A stretch of DNA of 64,000 nucleotides, taken from Tipula vernalis (taxonomy: Eukaryota > Arthropoda > Insecta > Diptera > Tipulidae). The translations under genes and the position numbers were made by a program. The stretch covers positions 187,659,561 to 187,723,560 of the forward strand of contig OY282560.1 in the NCBI GenBank assembly GCA_958295665.1, written 5' to 3'. A model generated the notes under the pieces. That model saw only the letters and a list, made by a program, of their open reading frames with translations, made no database searches and was not told where the DNA came from. This document shows, one piece after another, positions 1 through 12,100 of this stretch (positions are counted from its first letter, which is position 1; every line of letters begins with the position of its first letter).

Positions 1-387
1 GGTTCAGTGCTTTGCAATGGTTCTTGCAAACATTGTAGTAAGAGCTGTTTGTATTTGCAATTAGCCAACGAAGTGCGGCATAAATACGATCTCGGGATAT
101 TGTGTAGTCCCGTGAGACATTCAAGTTCTCGAGGGTCTCAGTCTAGCTCTTGGCAGCATATTAGGAAGCTTCTCGCTAACCTCGAAAATGTCGAGAGCAA
201 AAAGCGTAGCATGTCCCTTAAAGCCATACTGGCCAAAGCGGCCATCAAATTTGATGACTTTAATGAACGGGACCATACGAGACAAAAGTCTCTGTTCAGA
301 CTGTGTTAAACATTGAATTACTTCAGGAATGACACCTGGATCTAAATTGTTGCAATAAGCCTTAGGTGGCCTTATCGTATTATGCAA
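1..387 (-). pseudogene. Helitron DUF6570-like fragment, inverted relative to the helicase
   Basis: Read on the minus strand, this piece encodes a Helitron-type region that normally lies N-terminal to the Rep and helicase parts. The frame from 387 down to 121 contains NNLDPGVIPE, LTQSEQRLLSR and FGQYGFKGH, which resemble the conserved block of DUF6570-like Helitron proteins. After a stop at 121 the same domain continues in another frame, with a segment reading VSRDYTISRDRIYAALRWL down to the window edge. So the copy is frameshifted and incomplete. It points away from the helicase at 366-2204, although in an intact Helitron both parts lie in one protein on one strand. An inversion, two separate insertions or an assembly join near 366-387 would explain this. 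The family call is from motif memory. Confidence 0.65.
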
Positions 388-2204
388 AAAAGGCCGATGA
401 CAATGAGGAGAGTGTAGATGCTGAGATCGAAGAACCAGGATTAGTGAGACAATTCATCACTCTCACTGATAATTCTAAAATGATGCTGATAAGAAATATT
501 TCTGCTGTAGTGAGAGTTCCAAATTTTCAAATGCATACTGATCCACACAATTATTTCTACAGCCTCATACCTCAATATATTCCATATTACTCTGAAAGTG
601 AGCTTTTGCCGGGATTTGAAAACCCACAAGAAGCATTTCTTTCTCGTGAGGAAAGATTAAAAGAAACAAGCAGATATATGGAAACTTTCCGAGAAAGAGA
701 TAGACAACTTGAAAATGCATTCAATCAGGTTCATGCATTCAATATTCTCGAACAACCTGAAGAATATGTTGATCCAAATCTAGAAGAGGAAGTTCCCGAA
801 CAGAATATATCTGGTGAATAATTGCAAACAATTTACAATAACATGAATGCAAAACAACAAGAACTTTTCCAACTAGTAAGACAAAGCATTCAAGAGCAGT
901 TGAACGGAAGTAGACAACGAATGAGATGGTTTGTCACTGGTGGAGCAGGAGTAGGCAAAACATTTACGTTTAATGCTCTTAAGAATTGGGTTAAAAACTG
1001 TTTTTTTGGAAAATCAGTGGTCAAAGTTGCTGCCTTAACTGGTGTTGCAGCTAGACTAGTAGGAGGTTCAACACTTCACAGTTTATTGAAAATGCCTGTT
1101 CAAAAAGATGGCTTTCTTAAACCAAATATGCCCCAATTGACAGGAAATTACCTGAAGATTATGCGTCAACAGTGGAAGGATGTCGATTACCTTTTCATTG
1201 ATGAGATAGGCATGGTTCCTTATGAAATGCTTTGCATGATTGACTCACGACTGAGACAATTGAAAAATAAAGAGAACGAAGTGTTTGGAGGTATCAATAT
1301 AATTGTTTTCGGCGACTTGATGCAATTGCCTCCCGTAAAAGGAGCACTAATTTTCAATCAGGCAACTCGATTCTTACCAGCGACTCATTTGTGGCGATTG
1401 TTTTCTTTATGTGAGCTGACAGAAAACATGCGGCAGCAAGAAGACAACACATTTGCTGATCTCTTGAATGCCCTTAGAGTTGGAAAATTAAATGGTCAGC
1501 ATTTTGAGCTTCTGATGTCAAAACAAATGACAGAGGCAACTGGAGATTTTGCATTGGATAAAGCCATTCGAATTTATCCTTTAAGAGCCCAAGTAGATGC
1601 CCATAATCTTGCTGTATTTGAGAAATATCGAGTTTAACAAGTGCGTATTTTCAAAATTCGAGCACAGGATCAAATTATTGATGCGACAAGAAATGTTGAT
1701 AATGTCAACATGGTTAATATCGTACCAGCAGATGTAAATAAAATTGAAGGATTGACCAAAGAGCTGGAAATATTTGTTGGTGCCAAAGTGATGTTACGCT
1801 CAAACATCAATGTTGAAAAGGGTCTTGTCAACGGCACAGTTGGAAATATCAACGATATGTACGATACTGACGTCCCATCAGTTAGAATAGATTTTGGCAA
1901 TGAGAATATTCAACCTATCGAGCCGAAAGCTATACAATTTCCTGCTAAATATAATTATGGAACAATTGAGCGTAGACAATTACCAATAATTTTGTGTTGG
2001 GCATGTACAGTCCACAAAATGCAGGGATGTACCGTCGATCATGCAGTCGTTTACTTAGGAAGGTCACTTTTTCAAGACGACCAAGCTTACGTCGCATTAA
2101 GCAGATTGAGATCTTTAAATGGGCTGCAAATTAAGGAATTGGACTGTAGCAAATTGTCGTCAGGAAAGAAGCCTTGTAACGAAAGTGCAATCAGAGAAAT
2201 GTAA
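366..2204 (+). pseudogene. Helitron Pif1-type helicase, C-terminal half, two in-frame stops
   Basis: This is the 5'-3' DNA helicase part of a rolling-circle transposon (Helitron). One frame runs through two stop codons, TAA at 819-821 and TAA at 1635-1637, so it is decayed but not frameshifted. The first block is the linker between Rep and helicase (NYFYSLIPQYIPYYSESELL). The second carries Walker A GGAGVGKT (residues about 40-47 counted from 822), Walker B FIDEIG (about 125-130), motif III FGDLMQLPP (about 163-171) and LTENMRQ (about 199-205). The third carries LVNGTVGNI, the HKMQG motif and AYVALSRLRSLNGL (motif VI), ending at 2204 where such proteins usually end. No endonuclease domain follows, which separates it from the Helentron at 60-62.8 kb. 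An AATAAA lies at 2331-2336. Confidence 0.9.
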
Positions 2205-2420
2205 AGAATGCGACAATATCGACCTCCATAAGACCCTTAACTTCTTTTTATTAACTTTAAGTGTTCGTTATTGATTGTCTGTTTGGAAATTAATGTTAAA
2301 GATTTATGATAAATTGTATAAATTTACTTGAATAAAGAGATGAAATTTATTAAAAAAAAAATTGTTTCAATTGATAACAAGATTCAAAATTCGTACAACT
2401 AAACAGAGTAAAATAATATA

Positions 2421-3249
2421 TATAAAAAAAACTTTTTAAAAAACCACGTTTTTCTAATGCACTAAAAAGAAGAAAATAATTTTTTTCTGGGCATATAGAA
2501 TTATCTGGGCATTTATACTTAAAACTAGCACCAATTTTCAACAACTAAAAACGTGGGGCGCATTTTAGAAGAGAAAATTGATATCATATTATGAAATTGC
2601 TAATAATTTTAAAAAAAGTAAAATTTCCGTAAATCAATTCTTTATAAAAAAATAAAAATAAGTTCTTGGTGTACTTAATGTGAAAATTTAGGGCTTTGAT
2701 ACTAGCATCTTATATTTGTCAACTCTCGTCAAAATCTCTCGTATACCTTGCATATCTCGTACAAGATTGAATATCGAGACGACTGCAAAATATTTAGAAG
2801 CAAAGCTTAATAAAAAATTATAATTCCCTAATTTATTTTATCAAACACCCGAGTGGACACTAGATGAATTTGTTTAATAAATGTCTAGTTGCAAGGAAGA
2901 CTAATGACATCTAGACGTACAGCGTGTCAATAGACACGTCGTCCTTACAACTAGATATTTATTAGACAAATACGTCCAGTTTCCACTTGGGACACATACA
3001 CCTTAATCATAAATTAGGTACAGGAAGGTTCTAAGCTAGCAAAATGTTCTAAAAATACCATAAGAAGTTATCCAAATCACATTTATCAATTTTCTTTTCT
3101 AAAATGCGCCCCACGTTTTTAGTTGTTGAAAATTGGTGCTAGTTTTAAGTATAAATGCCCAGATAATTCTATATGCCCAGAAAAAAATTATTTTCTTCTT
3201 TTTAGTGCATTAGAAAAACGTGGTATTTTAAAAAGTTTTTTTATGTATA
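2421..3249. repeat. foldback-like element with about 163-bp near-identical inverted arms
   Basis: Bases 2421-2583 and 3085-3249 are reverse complements with only a few differences, separated by about 500 bp. Both arms contain the sub-motif AAATGCGCCCCACG at their inner ends and short A/T runs at their outer ends. No transposase is visible. The arm similarity is much higher than in most inverted repeats nearby, which suggests recent insertion, gene conversion between arms, or a recent inverted duplication. Exact termini and a target duplication could not be fixed because the outer ends are A/T runs. Confidence 0.75.
2846..2993. repeat. small palindromic MITE-like hairpin inside the foldback spacer
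   Basis: Two arms of about 50 bp, starting near 2846 (CCCGAGTGGACAC) and ending near 2993, pair as an imperfect hairpin with AATAAATGTCTAGTT opposite AACTAGATATTTATT. It lies in the spacer of the larger inverted repeat and is more diverged than the outer arms, so it may be an independent, older element. Confidence 0.6.
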
Positions 3250-3350
3250 TTATTATTCATTATTCATTCATTTTTAAATTATTATATGACATCTTTCAAG
3301 ACTTTATTACCATTGCTTTCGCACAAAATGATTTACAAGTCATAATTTAA

Positions 3351-3744
3351 GGCCAGTGATTCAAGGGGACGACGATATTTTCCTTTTTTACCAAATTATG
3401 TAAGAAAATTACTGAAATAGAAAAACAGATCTTATTAGATATACAGATATAAAAAACTACACATATCTTTTTAATTAACAAAAATTAACCAATCGGTGAA
3501 ATATAAAATTTTAACAGATTTACCTGTAATACAAAATTTCAATTTATTGTCATAATATAAAAGTTATTGGTTATATATTGAAATTTCATACTAAAATTGT
3601 TGAAACTTTATATTTTGTTTTTAGTAAATGCCCGATATTTTAATTATCGTTAATTAAAAACCTACGGTTTTCACTATTTTAACAATTGCCTTATATAGTT
3701 TGGTAAAAAGGAAAATATCGCTCCCACTTCAATGTGCGCTGACC
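3351..3744. mobile_element. TTAA-flanked MITE, 394 bp, piggyBac-like target site
   Basis: The element starts GGCCAGTGATTC and ends with the matching inverted terminus GCGCTGACC. The inverted repeats run about 50 bp and include GATATTTTCCTTTTTACCAAA in inverted orientation at the right end. TTAA lies directly outside both ends (3347-3350 and 3745-3748), the duplication typical of piggyBac-type elements. There is no coding capacity. The termini do not resemble the classic piggyBac CCC start, so superfamily assignment rests on the TTAA alone. Confidence 0.65.
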
Positions 3745-4007
3745 TTAAATGTCTGAAGATTTTTGTCAAGATTATGTCGATCGAGATTTTTTATTTTCAA
3801 GATTTTACCCCTTTCGTGATTTTTTCTTTCGAGATTTTTAGAAACAATTTGGCTGGAAACACTACTTATGCTGGTTCTAAACGGGAGCACTTCGAATTAT
3901 CAACACAAAACAAAGTGCAGAAATACAAAATAAAGTGCAAAAGAATTTTTGTTAAATACGATCAACTACAATTTGATAACAAAAGGATGCTACATAATTT
4001 TATATAA

Positions 4008-6575
4008 TCCTTGCGCGGAGAGGAACAATGCTAAGCGGTTTTGAGGAGTTTTTCATTTTAGTATTGTGAAACAGAAATATTAATAATAGCTGCATTTGTT
4101 GACGCATAGTGATCCGGATCAGATCAAAATTTATATGTGAACCAAGCGGCTTTGGAGAGTTCTCTAATTAAGTATGTGAATAATAAGGGATACCACCATA
4201 TTCCTAAAAATTAAAATCCCAAAAAATGTAAAATAACATGCCCCATTAAAAAGGAAACCCCATTAAATTTTTGTTACTACAATGTGAAGGCAAAAGGAAG
4301 CTACATGTTTTGTTGGCGATACCATCATATTCCCGAAAAAAATATTACCAAAACTAGGTTTTTGACCATAACGAAAATCTAAGGTAAGGTGAAATCTCGA
4401 ATATTTTCTTGCAGAGAACTTAAGCGATTAAGAAATTAGCGAAAATAAAAATAGCAAATAAATTCGAAATGTTCAATTTTATTTGATTTTAAATATAACT
4501 TTACATATATTTCACAAAATAATATGTATAGATAGATCTTAGTACTATTAAAGATATCCTTTTCTGGCTTCAGATGGACATTCCAGTTACATGCTAGAGC
4601 AAAACCGTTGTACAAAAAACTGATTATATGACGCTTCATTTTTTTCGCCATTAAACAGAATATTAATGGACTAATATCGTGACCTATTTTTCCCTGTACA
4701 ACAAATAACTGAAACATTAATTTAGGCACAACAAAGAACGTTCCATCGACAAGCCAGCTTTTTGCTTCGCCTAGGATTTGCAAGCTTGATTTTCTCCCTG
4801 AAAGATGAAGGATAATATTTTAATATTTTTCGATCAAATGATGAAACAAATGGCTGAAAATCTTACCTAATATTATGTTCTTTCCTTTATTGAATTCGTT
4901 TACTGAAAGAACGAACCGCTGACTTCACTAATATTGTAATTTAAGTGGATTTTGTAGATTTTCTAGAGATTGTGGTTCTTTAACTCTAACTTTAGGACAT
5001 TTAAATCACTGTCTGTTATTGTTATAAGACCGCCTTTACATTTATTAATTCTCCGTTTATCACAATCCCAGTAAACACATTATTAACCTTTCTGCCAAGA
5101 TTATACCCATGTCCATTAAGAAAAATCGTGTCTTTTCCTTTATTTGATTTTACTAAATGCAAAATAATCATTTTGATTTACTAAGTGGTATTTATAAAAA
5201 GTTCACGAAAGAGCAAAGTTCCGTACGTTTTAATCAGGGCTGCACCGAAACACTTTTAACAAAATTATGTTACGGCCATCTTTCAAAATTAATCATTTTA
5301 CTTTTTTTTATTGAACTATAAAAAGTATTAGAGAAAAAGAAGAAGAATTTAAACTTCCTAAAACTGCCGAAAATAAAACCAAAATAATCGAAAACATCGC
5401 GCTGAAATATAAAATTAACTTATTGCCACAAAAGTTATACGTCAACTCATGACTGGGGTTCGTTCACACCCCACACACGATTTCATATAACACACTGCGT
5501 GACAGCCAGTAATCAAGTCAAACTGCAACCGACCTGACACCACTCATAGACCTTCGAATTGAATTATGGTTTAGATCAGTAGTCGTTAATATTGCTCGCC
5601 TGCTGAGGAGCGTAGTTCAAAGTTCGTGGAGTGCGTTTGGATCGCAGTCATGAGTTGTAGTGGCGCCATATAGTGGTGGACAAATAATTAGCACATCATG
5701 TGTAGACATTTTTTATTATTAACTTGAGCCCATAAGAAAATTTTACTTATCCAAATTTACATAAACAAACTGCTTACTATGTATTTCTCCTCTTCTCAGT
5801 TATAACAAAAAATATGCTGTTTTTTGTATTAAGTCAACGTCTAAGCTTGGTGATGGCAAAACATAAAAGTTGTACCCTTTAGGCACAACAATGATCCTAA
5901 GTGCGTGGCTTGTAAAGCATTGGATTAGTGCTGAATAAATAAATTTTTAAGCATGGCAATGGAGAATGTCCCGAGCGATGTTAAAAGTTTTGTTTGCCCA
6001 AAAAACTTAAAAAATTAACAAAAACTATAGGAAGTAATTCGAGATGAATGGAATTCGATCCGTATTAGTCGCTCTCTACCGGCCTCGCCGGTAGAAGCAG
6101 TAATCAGACAAAACGGCTTCCCAGCGAAAAGGCTGGAAATAAAAGGTTCGTGATGGATAATCATCGGTATCTCAAGCAAAACAATCCCAAAAAAAAAATC
6201 AATTCCAAAATATCAAGTTTTTACCAAACCAAATTTTTGAAAGTTTATTTAATTCATTGTTTACCTTAGAGGGTGAAGACTGCCGGCTGTAAACCCCCGC
6301 TTTGCCGATTTATAAAAAGTTCAATATTAATAGAAATTAAAACGTTTTTCAAAAATTTGTTTTTAATATTTATTCATTCACATACATACTAAAATAGAGA
6401 ACTCACCAAAGCAGCTTAGCATTGAAGCCTTTGCGGCAGGAAGCCGACAAAAAGTTTAAAAAATATTCACAGTTATATTAATAGTATTTACGTTTGTATT
6501 TGACATGCTAAAATAAAATACTCGTCAAAGTAGCTTAGCATTGGTTCTTTCTGCGCAAAGGCGACAAGAATTTTT
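4008..6575. mobile_element. degenerate MULE-type element between long inverted repeats
   Basis: Arms at about 4008-4190 and 6375-6575 are imperfect inverted repeats. Each arm contains two diverged copies of a unit with the core TGCTAAGCNGCTTTG followed by GAGTT and TTTTAG, so the termini are internally duplicated. Between them lies a MULE-like transposase piece at 4436-4783. Long, subdivided inverted ends around such a transposase fit Mutator-like elements. The rest of the interior (4800-6370) is AT-rich with no recognisable coding. A short GC-rich palindrome, CTACCGGCCTCGCCGGTAG, lies near 6077-6095. Outer limits and a 9-bp duplication were not established. Confidence 0.45.
4436..4783 (-). 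pseudogene. MULE-like transposase fragment (first catalytic Asp region)
   Basis: The minus-strand frame reads AKSWLVDGTFFVVPKLMFQL followed by a segment like the start of the MULE catalytic domain, where W-x-x-DGTF marks the first catalytic aspartate and the P-K-x-x-F-Q-L run follows. It loses similarity after about 70 residues. The second Asp region, the C-x2-H motif and the final Glu are not visible here. It lies inside the inverted arms at 4.0 and 6.6 kb, which supports a Mutator-like origin. A different DDE family sharing the DGTF motif is possible but less likely. Confidence 0.6.
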
Positions 6576-7154
6576 GCCAGCGTCTTTAATGTTTAAAGTT
6601 TATAGCACAAAAAACGAATTTATTAGGGATTCACAGTTGGTTCAAATAACTCATCATCAAAACGTAAATAAACTATTTCCATAATTTAATTGTTAACAAC
6701 CGTTTATTCAATAATCTTAATTAGATTTGGTAAAAGATAAAAATAAAAACTTCGCTTTCATTCACAAAAAAAAAAACAATAAATTTCTTAAATAAATTTA
6801 TATGATCTCAAGATATCAGAAATAAAAAAAAAATTATTTGAAATTGAAACGAAAACGTGTTTTGGAAACTAATTAGCGCAATAAAGTAAGAATACATAAT
6901 TTATGGTTAAAGAAAAAAACTCATCCATATTGTCGCGAAGGAGTACTTATTGTTGTTTACAAGGGGGTTGATAAAATGAACCTGTAACTTAAATGGTTTC
7001 CAACGCGTTTGTTACACTTTACATCAAAATTTGCCACAAGAAAGACTCTACTTTAATTTTAAATTATTAATGAAAATAACCTGACTGAGAATTATAAATT
7101 TTGATTATAAGATGAATTAGCGAAAAACAACTAAAACAACAACAGCAAAAAGAA
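6576..7154. other. AT-rich spacer, no feature seen
   Basis: This interval is AT-rich non-coding sequence with A-runs and no open frame or repeat boundary that I could recognise. Confidence 0.5.
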
Positions 7155-7615
7155 AAATGGAGGTGCGGCCAACACACGACTTTCTTTTACGAACAAAGAA
7201 TTTTGAGAAATTTAATTTTTTTTATTTTGAATTTTTTATTTTGATTTGTTTTTAATTTTTGGAAACATTTTGTATTAAGTAGCTTTTTGTAAATCTTAAC
7301 TTTTAAAGACATTTGCAAAATAAATTTTCTGGCCCAAGAGAGTGGCTACTTCCGGTTAGCCGATTTGGAGTAAAATTCACTGGGCCCTCCCAATTTATCA
7401 AAAAAGCTTAAATCTGAAGTTTCAGTTCGATTGGTTAAACCATCTGGGCTGTAGAGAGGACACAGGCTGACAGATAGACACCATTTCGAAACCCACTTTT
7501 TCGAACTCAGGCGACCTCAAAACAGATAAATCTTTAAAAATCTCAAGGTCCAAAATTTTCATCATTACTATACTTTATTTTACTAGAGTAAAAGAAAGTC
7601 AAATATTAAAAAACG
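7155..7615. repeat. dispersed non-coding repeat, copy A
   Basis: This is the longest of three related copies. Shared landmarks in order are a T-rich tract, TTTTTAATTTTTGGAAACAT, AAAATAAATTTTCTGG, GAGTGGC, TTCAGTTCGATTGG, a GACAGA run, CCATTTCGAAACCCACTTT and AAATCTCAAGGTCCAAAAT. It looks like a UTR or tail segment of a retrotransposon rather than a DNA-transposon end, because there are no inverted termini. That interpretation is inference. Confidence 0.7.
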
Positions 7616-8446
7616 TCGCTTTCTAAGGTTTAACTTTAAACTTTTGGTAGAAAAGTACGCCACCCTTACACTCACCTAATACATATTTAAGTATGTAATG
7701 TTTACTTATTTTAACTTTTGACGTGACAAGTGGAAACTTCTTGCAAATCAGTACCTTGTTTTTAGAAAATGAGCGACTCGAAATTTAGCTTTTGGTCGCA
7801 GACAATTAAGACGGCAGGGAAAGCCGCACCGCGAACCTATCGTTCCAATGATTTGCATTGCTTGAGAGCACCATAGCAAGAGAACGCCTCATATGACCAG
7901 ACAATTGTGGTGTCAATTTTTATTTACCTAAAGAAACGGTGACGTTTAATTTACTTTGAATTAAAATAATTAATTTCTACATGCATTTAAATTCAAATTA
8001 TAACAAAACACTTGTTACTACAAAATTTACTTTTACTACAAAATTCAAACTACGAAGAAAATTCTTATGAAAAAGATAGTACATATAATTTTTCACATTG
8101 AAACCGGTCCGCAAGTCAGACACTTGTATTCAATCTTAATGTGCAGGGTCTCAAAGTTCACGCAGGCGACAGAGTCAGTTATATAGCGACGAGACTACCT
8201 TGCACTAAGCAAAACTTCGTTGCGTGACTGCGAGGATTCTATTCTCACTCGCAATTTCTAGTGCCCTACAAGAATAAATAACCACATCTCAACGTCATCA
8301 GAGCGTTACAGGCGCACATTTGGTGATATATAGGTCGCTGAAGATTCCTTGGCCACTGGCGAGATACAGTTTATTTCCGAATTTGAAACAAAGAATGTGG
8401 ACTCGCGCCATGGTGGACTCCGACATACCCTCTTTAATCGTTTGTA

Positions 8447-8745
8447 AAAGAAAGTGTGACCGCACCTCTATTTTCTTTTGTTTTGTTTTTTTTTTGGAAC
8501 CAGTTTGAATTTAATAGATTTTATTTAAACCTTATACTTTTTAAGATATTTACAAAATAAATTTTCTGGACCAAAGGAGTGGCCACAGACTGACATACTG
8601 ACAGACTGACAGAGAGACACCATTTCGAAACCCACTTTTTCGGACTCAGTGGACTTCAAAACAGATAAATATCTAAAAATCTCAAGGTCCAAAATTTTCA
8701 TGATTACTTTATTTTACTTACGTTAGAGAAAGTAATACAAAATAA
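8447..8745. repeat. dispersed non-coding repeat, copy B (internally deleted)
   Basis: It has the same order of landmarks as the copy starting near 7155, but it lacks the block from the TTCCGGTT motif through TTCAGTTCGATTGG. GAGTGGCCACAGACTGACA therefore joins directly to the GACAGA run. It ends in the same ATCTCAAGGTCCAAAATTTT segment. Confidence 0.65.
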
Positions 8746-8804
8746 TACATATATTACAAAGAAGTTTGCGTAATAAGTGTCTCAAAATTCCCTGCTCGTA
8801 GTAG

Positions 8805-9190
8805 GAGAAAGTGTGTTGGCCACAACTCAATTTTATTTAATTTTTTTTTAATTTTTAATTTTTTATTATTTATTTTTATATGTTTTTAATTTTTGGAAAC
8901 ATTTTATATTAAATAGTTTTTTGTAAACCTTATACTTTTTAAGATATTTGCAAAATAAATTTTGTGGACCAAGGGAGTGGCCACTTCCGGTTGACCGATT
9001 TGGATTAAAATTCACTGGGACCTCCCAATTTATCAAAAAAGCTTAAATCTGAAGTTTCAGTTCGATTGGTTAAACCATCTAGGCTGTAGAGAAGACACAG
9101 ACCGACAGACAGACACCATTTCGAAACCCACTTTCTCGGACTCAGGGAACCTCAAAACAGATAAATCTCTAAAAATCTCAAGGTCCAAAA
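8805..9190. repeat. dispersed non-coding repeat, copy C
   Basis: Third copy in direct orientation, nearly full length, including CCTCCCAATTTATCAAAAAA and CCCACTTTCTCGGACTC. It ends abruptly at AGGTCCAAAATA. Copies B and C are only about 60 bp apart, so this is a small cluster and may reflect tandem duplication. Confidence 0.65.
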
Positions 9191-12100
9191 TAACTATATT
9201 AAGTGACTGCCCGTCGCTTGTAGCATTGGTTAACTCCTACAGATACACTCGGAGTATAGAACAACTCTTAATGGTACATCCCTCATGTAAACTTTATATC
9301 CACTACCAATTATTATATTTTTAGTTTTCTTTGATACGGATAATTCGTATTATGGATTTTTATTTTATTAAGGCCACGCGTCATAAACGCTAAGTCGTAA
9401 ATATACTAGGCACCAGGTAACTTAAGCAATTAAATTAAAGGAAAAGAAATTCTAAAAAAAAAACTGTGAGATGAGGTGTCGGCTAACTAATTTTAGTATA
9501 TCACAAAACATGGAAATTAAATCTACGGGAAATTAAATCTTTTTTCTTTTTTACAATAAAAATTTTAATTTATTTTCTGTTCACTGAATATCATTCGCGG
9601 TGACTATGCATTATCGTTAAATATTCTAGTTTGGGTATACTATATACCAAGTCATTTATTTACGTATATCGATGATAATGAAAATAAATAAAATATAAAA
9701 TAAGCGATACACTACTGTGATTAAAAAGTAGTAAGACTTTTTCATTATCAAACGAAGCGCGGGCTTATCAAACGAAGATTTTAGCATTAGCCCGGTCCGA
9801 AAATAAATAGCAAATCTGATCAAAAATCGATCATATTTATTTCGATATTTTCAAAATGATTTTTTTTAGTTTCGAGCTTATACCTTTGCTTTTATATGCC
9901 CAACTCGGTTGGTTATTTTTGGTTAGACCAAGCAGGAGTTTTCTTAAGAAACCTCTTAGCATTCGGTGCCTGTAGAATTTATTCCGTTTTGTGTCCTTTG
10001 TTGGTTTTTTTTTCAATTTCCATAACACAGATATAATAGTTAGTAGAAAAATTACCGTATTCACAAAAATCTCTATTTAGAATGAGCTTTTAGAAGAAAA
10101 GTATTGTTGCTGATTACGAATCCGAGGTCAAAAAAATTAAATCCAAAATGGCGTGCCCAATATGGCCGTTTTAAAGTGAAAAATAGTTAATTTTTTTGAA
10201 ATTTTGAGGTTAATTGTTTTTATATAATTACTTTGACCATAAATTCATAATCAACGACTCCTTCCATAAATTCTTATCAACCACCCCTTTAAAAGACACA
10301 CAACTCACATGAAAAAATTAGAGTGCCCATTGTGGCAAGGGTCTATTTGTGCAAAAGACAATGGTTGGCATTTATTTTTTTTTTTGGGTGATTATGCATA
10401 TTGGAAAATAGCCCAAAATTCTTCGTCTTTTTTCATTCTTGTTATTTTAGGCTGAGCGCCTTTTTTTGACATCAGCACGAATGGAAAGACGACATATCAA
10501 TCCACCTAAGTATTGGTAAACTCATTAAACAAATAGAAAATTAACATTTCGAATGCTACTCCTTCAACTATGTCTAACGGAAGTGACAAAACCCAGTCAA
10601 CTCAACTGTGGAAATACGTAACTTAATGGCTGCATCTTTTGAATACTAATATACTAATACATACTACAAATTCTGTTCTGTTTTCTACAAAAATGGCAAC
10701 ATTTAATATTAGAAAGGGAGAGATGAATGAACACTAAGAAACTCATTTCTGTTCCTTTAAATAAGAAGATATATTTGCTAAGCGATAGAAACTTAAAACT
10801 AATACCAGTGTGGCAAAATAACGTCAGTGTTTAATATAACATCCCAAATTCCATAGTCGCGTCATTTCAGGCGACGCACAGCACAGTAGGCAAAACTGAC
10901 TTTTTGTGAACAGAAATCTTTCTCCTCTTAAATTTTTAAGGCCTGCATTTTTATTTTTTATTCGCTCTGGAAAGGGTAAGCTATAATACGTTACTGCTAC
11001 TTTTCCTTTAACCTGTAATCTAACCTCAAAAAACGCAAAGGATTAGAAACCTTTGGAAAAAATAATACCAAATTCCAATTCCCAATTCCCCGGGAAAACC
11101 AGAATAGTGCCACTGGTGATGTTCAAAACTTCAAAAGTCATCTTTTATTGAAACAAAGCAACCCATGACTATACGAGTATGTTAGAGTGTTTTGAATGAA
11201 TTTGATTTGGGTCTTTTATGTCTATTTTATGTCCATGTGTAAATGAAATTAAAATTCAGAATTTTCACAATGACATACATATGTAGATTTATCTTCGGTT
11301 TGTTAGCATTTAATCCAAATCTGCAAAAATTGGATGCAGCAATGCGATATGAAGTACTAACATTTTTGAAACAATTTTTGAGTTTGACACTCCTGATACT
11401 CTGCCACATTAAAGTACAATTGAGCTTACATTAAATTCGTTAATTTGATAATAAACGAGCCCCATAGCTATTCAAAATAAGTTATGAAATTTAAAAACCG
11501 GTGAGAATTATATGATAAGATTAAGATAATAAATCATATGTAAATTAAAGTTTTAGAATATGTATAAATATAATAAGCGGTTGACCATGTCTCATTAACA
11601 TAATTCGTAATTTATGCGTTGTTTGTTTTTTTTTTGCTTGATTTTTTTTTTTTTTTAATTTTTGTAAGGCGCGCGTAATAATAATAATTCACCTTTCATT
11701 CATTTCACTTTTGTGTAAGCTATTATGATAACCAGCGCAAGAGGTTAACAACCCAGGTCGAATATATTATAATATTTATGTTATATCGGGAAATATTTAA
11801 ATTTTCGTAATATCTGCGCCAATGTATTACTCTGGAAACACCACAGCTAAACTAAGGATTGAAACAACTAACATCGTACAGAGTAAAATTACAAGACACA
11901 TTCTCCCAGGGTTTAATCAACAATTTGTTTTTTATAATTAATTCTCATTTACATTTCTAAGGAATAATACATGTCAAAAAAACAAACATACATTTTTCAA
12001 TTTTTCACACACACTCAATAAAATTTGTTAAAAGCTTTGTTATCAATTGAACTACAAATATAGCTTTTTAGTTTCTAAATTTTATATAAAAATTAATTTA

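Noticed and set aside
6060..6160. Small structured RNA suggested by CTACCGGCCTCGCCGGTAG and a second short stem
   Set aside because: Two short stems in an AT-rich transposon interior, with no family signature or promoter. Noted only as a palindrome.
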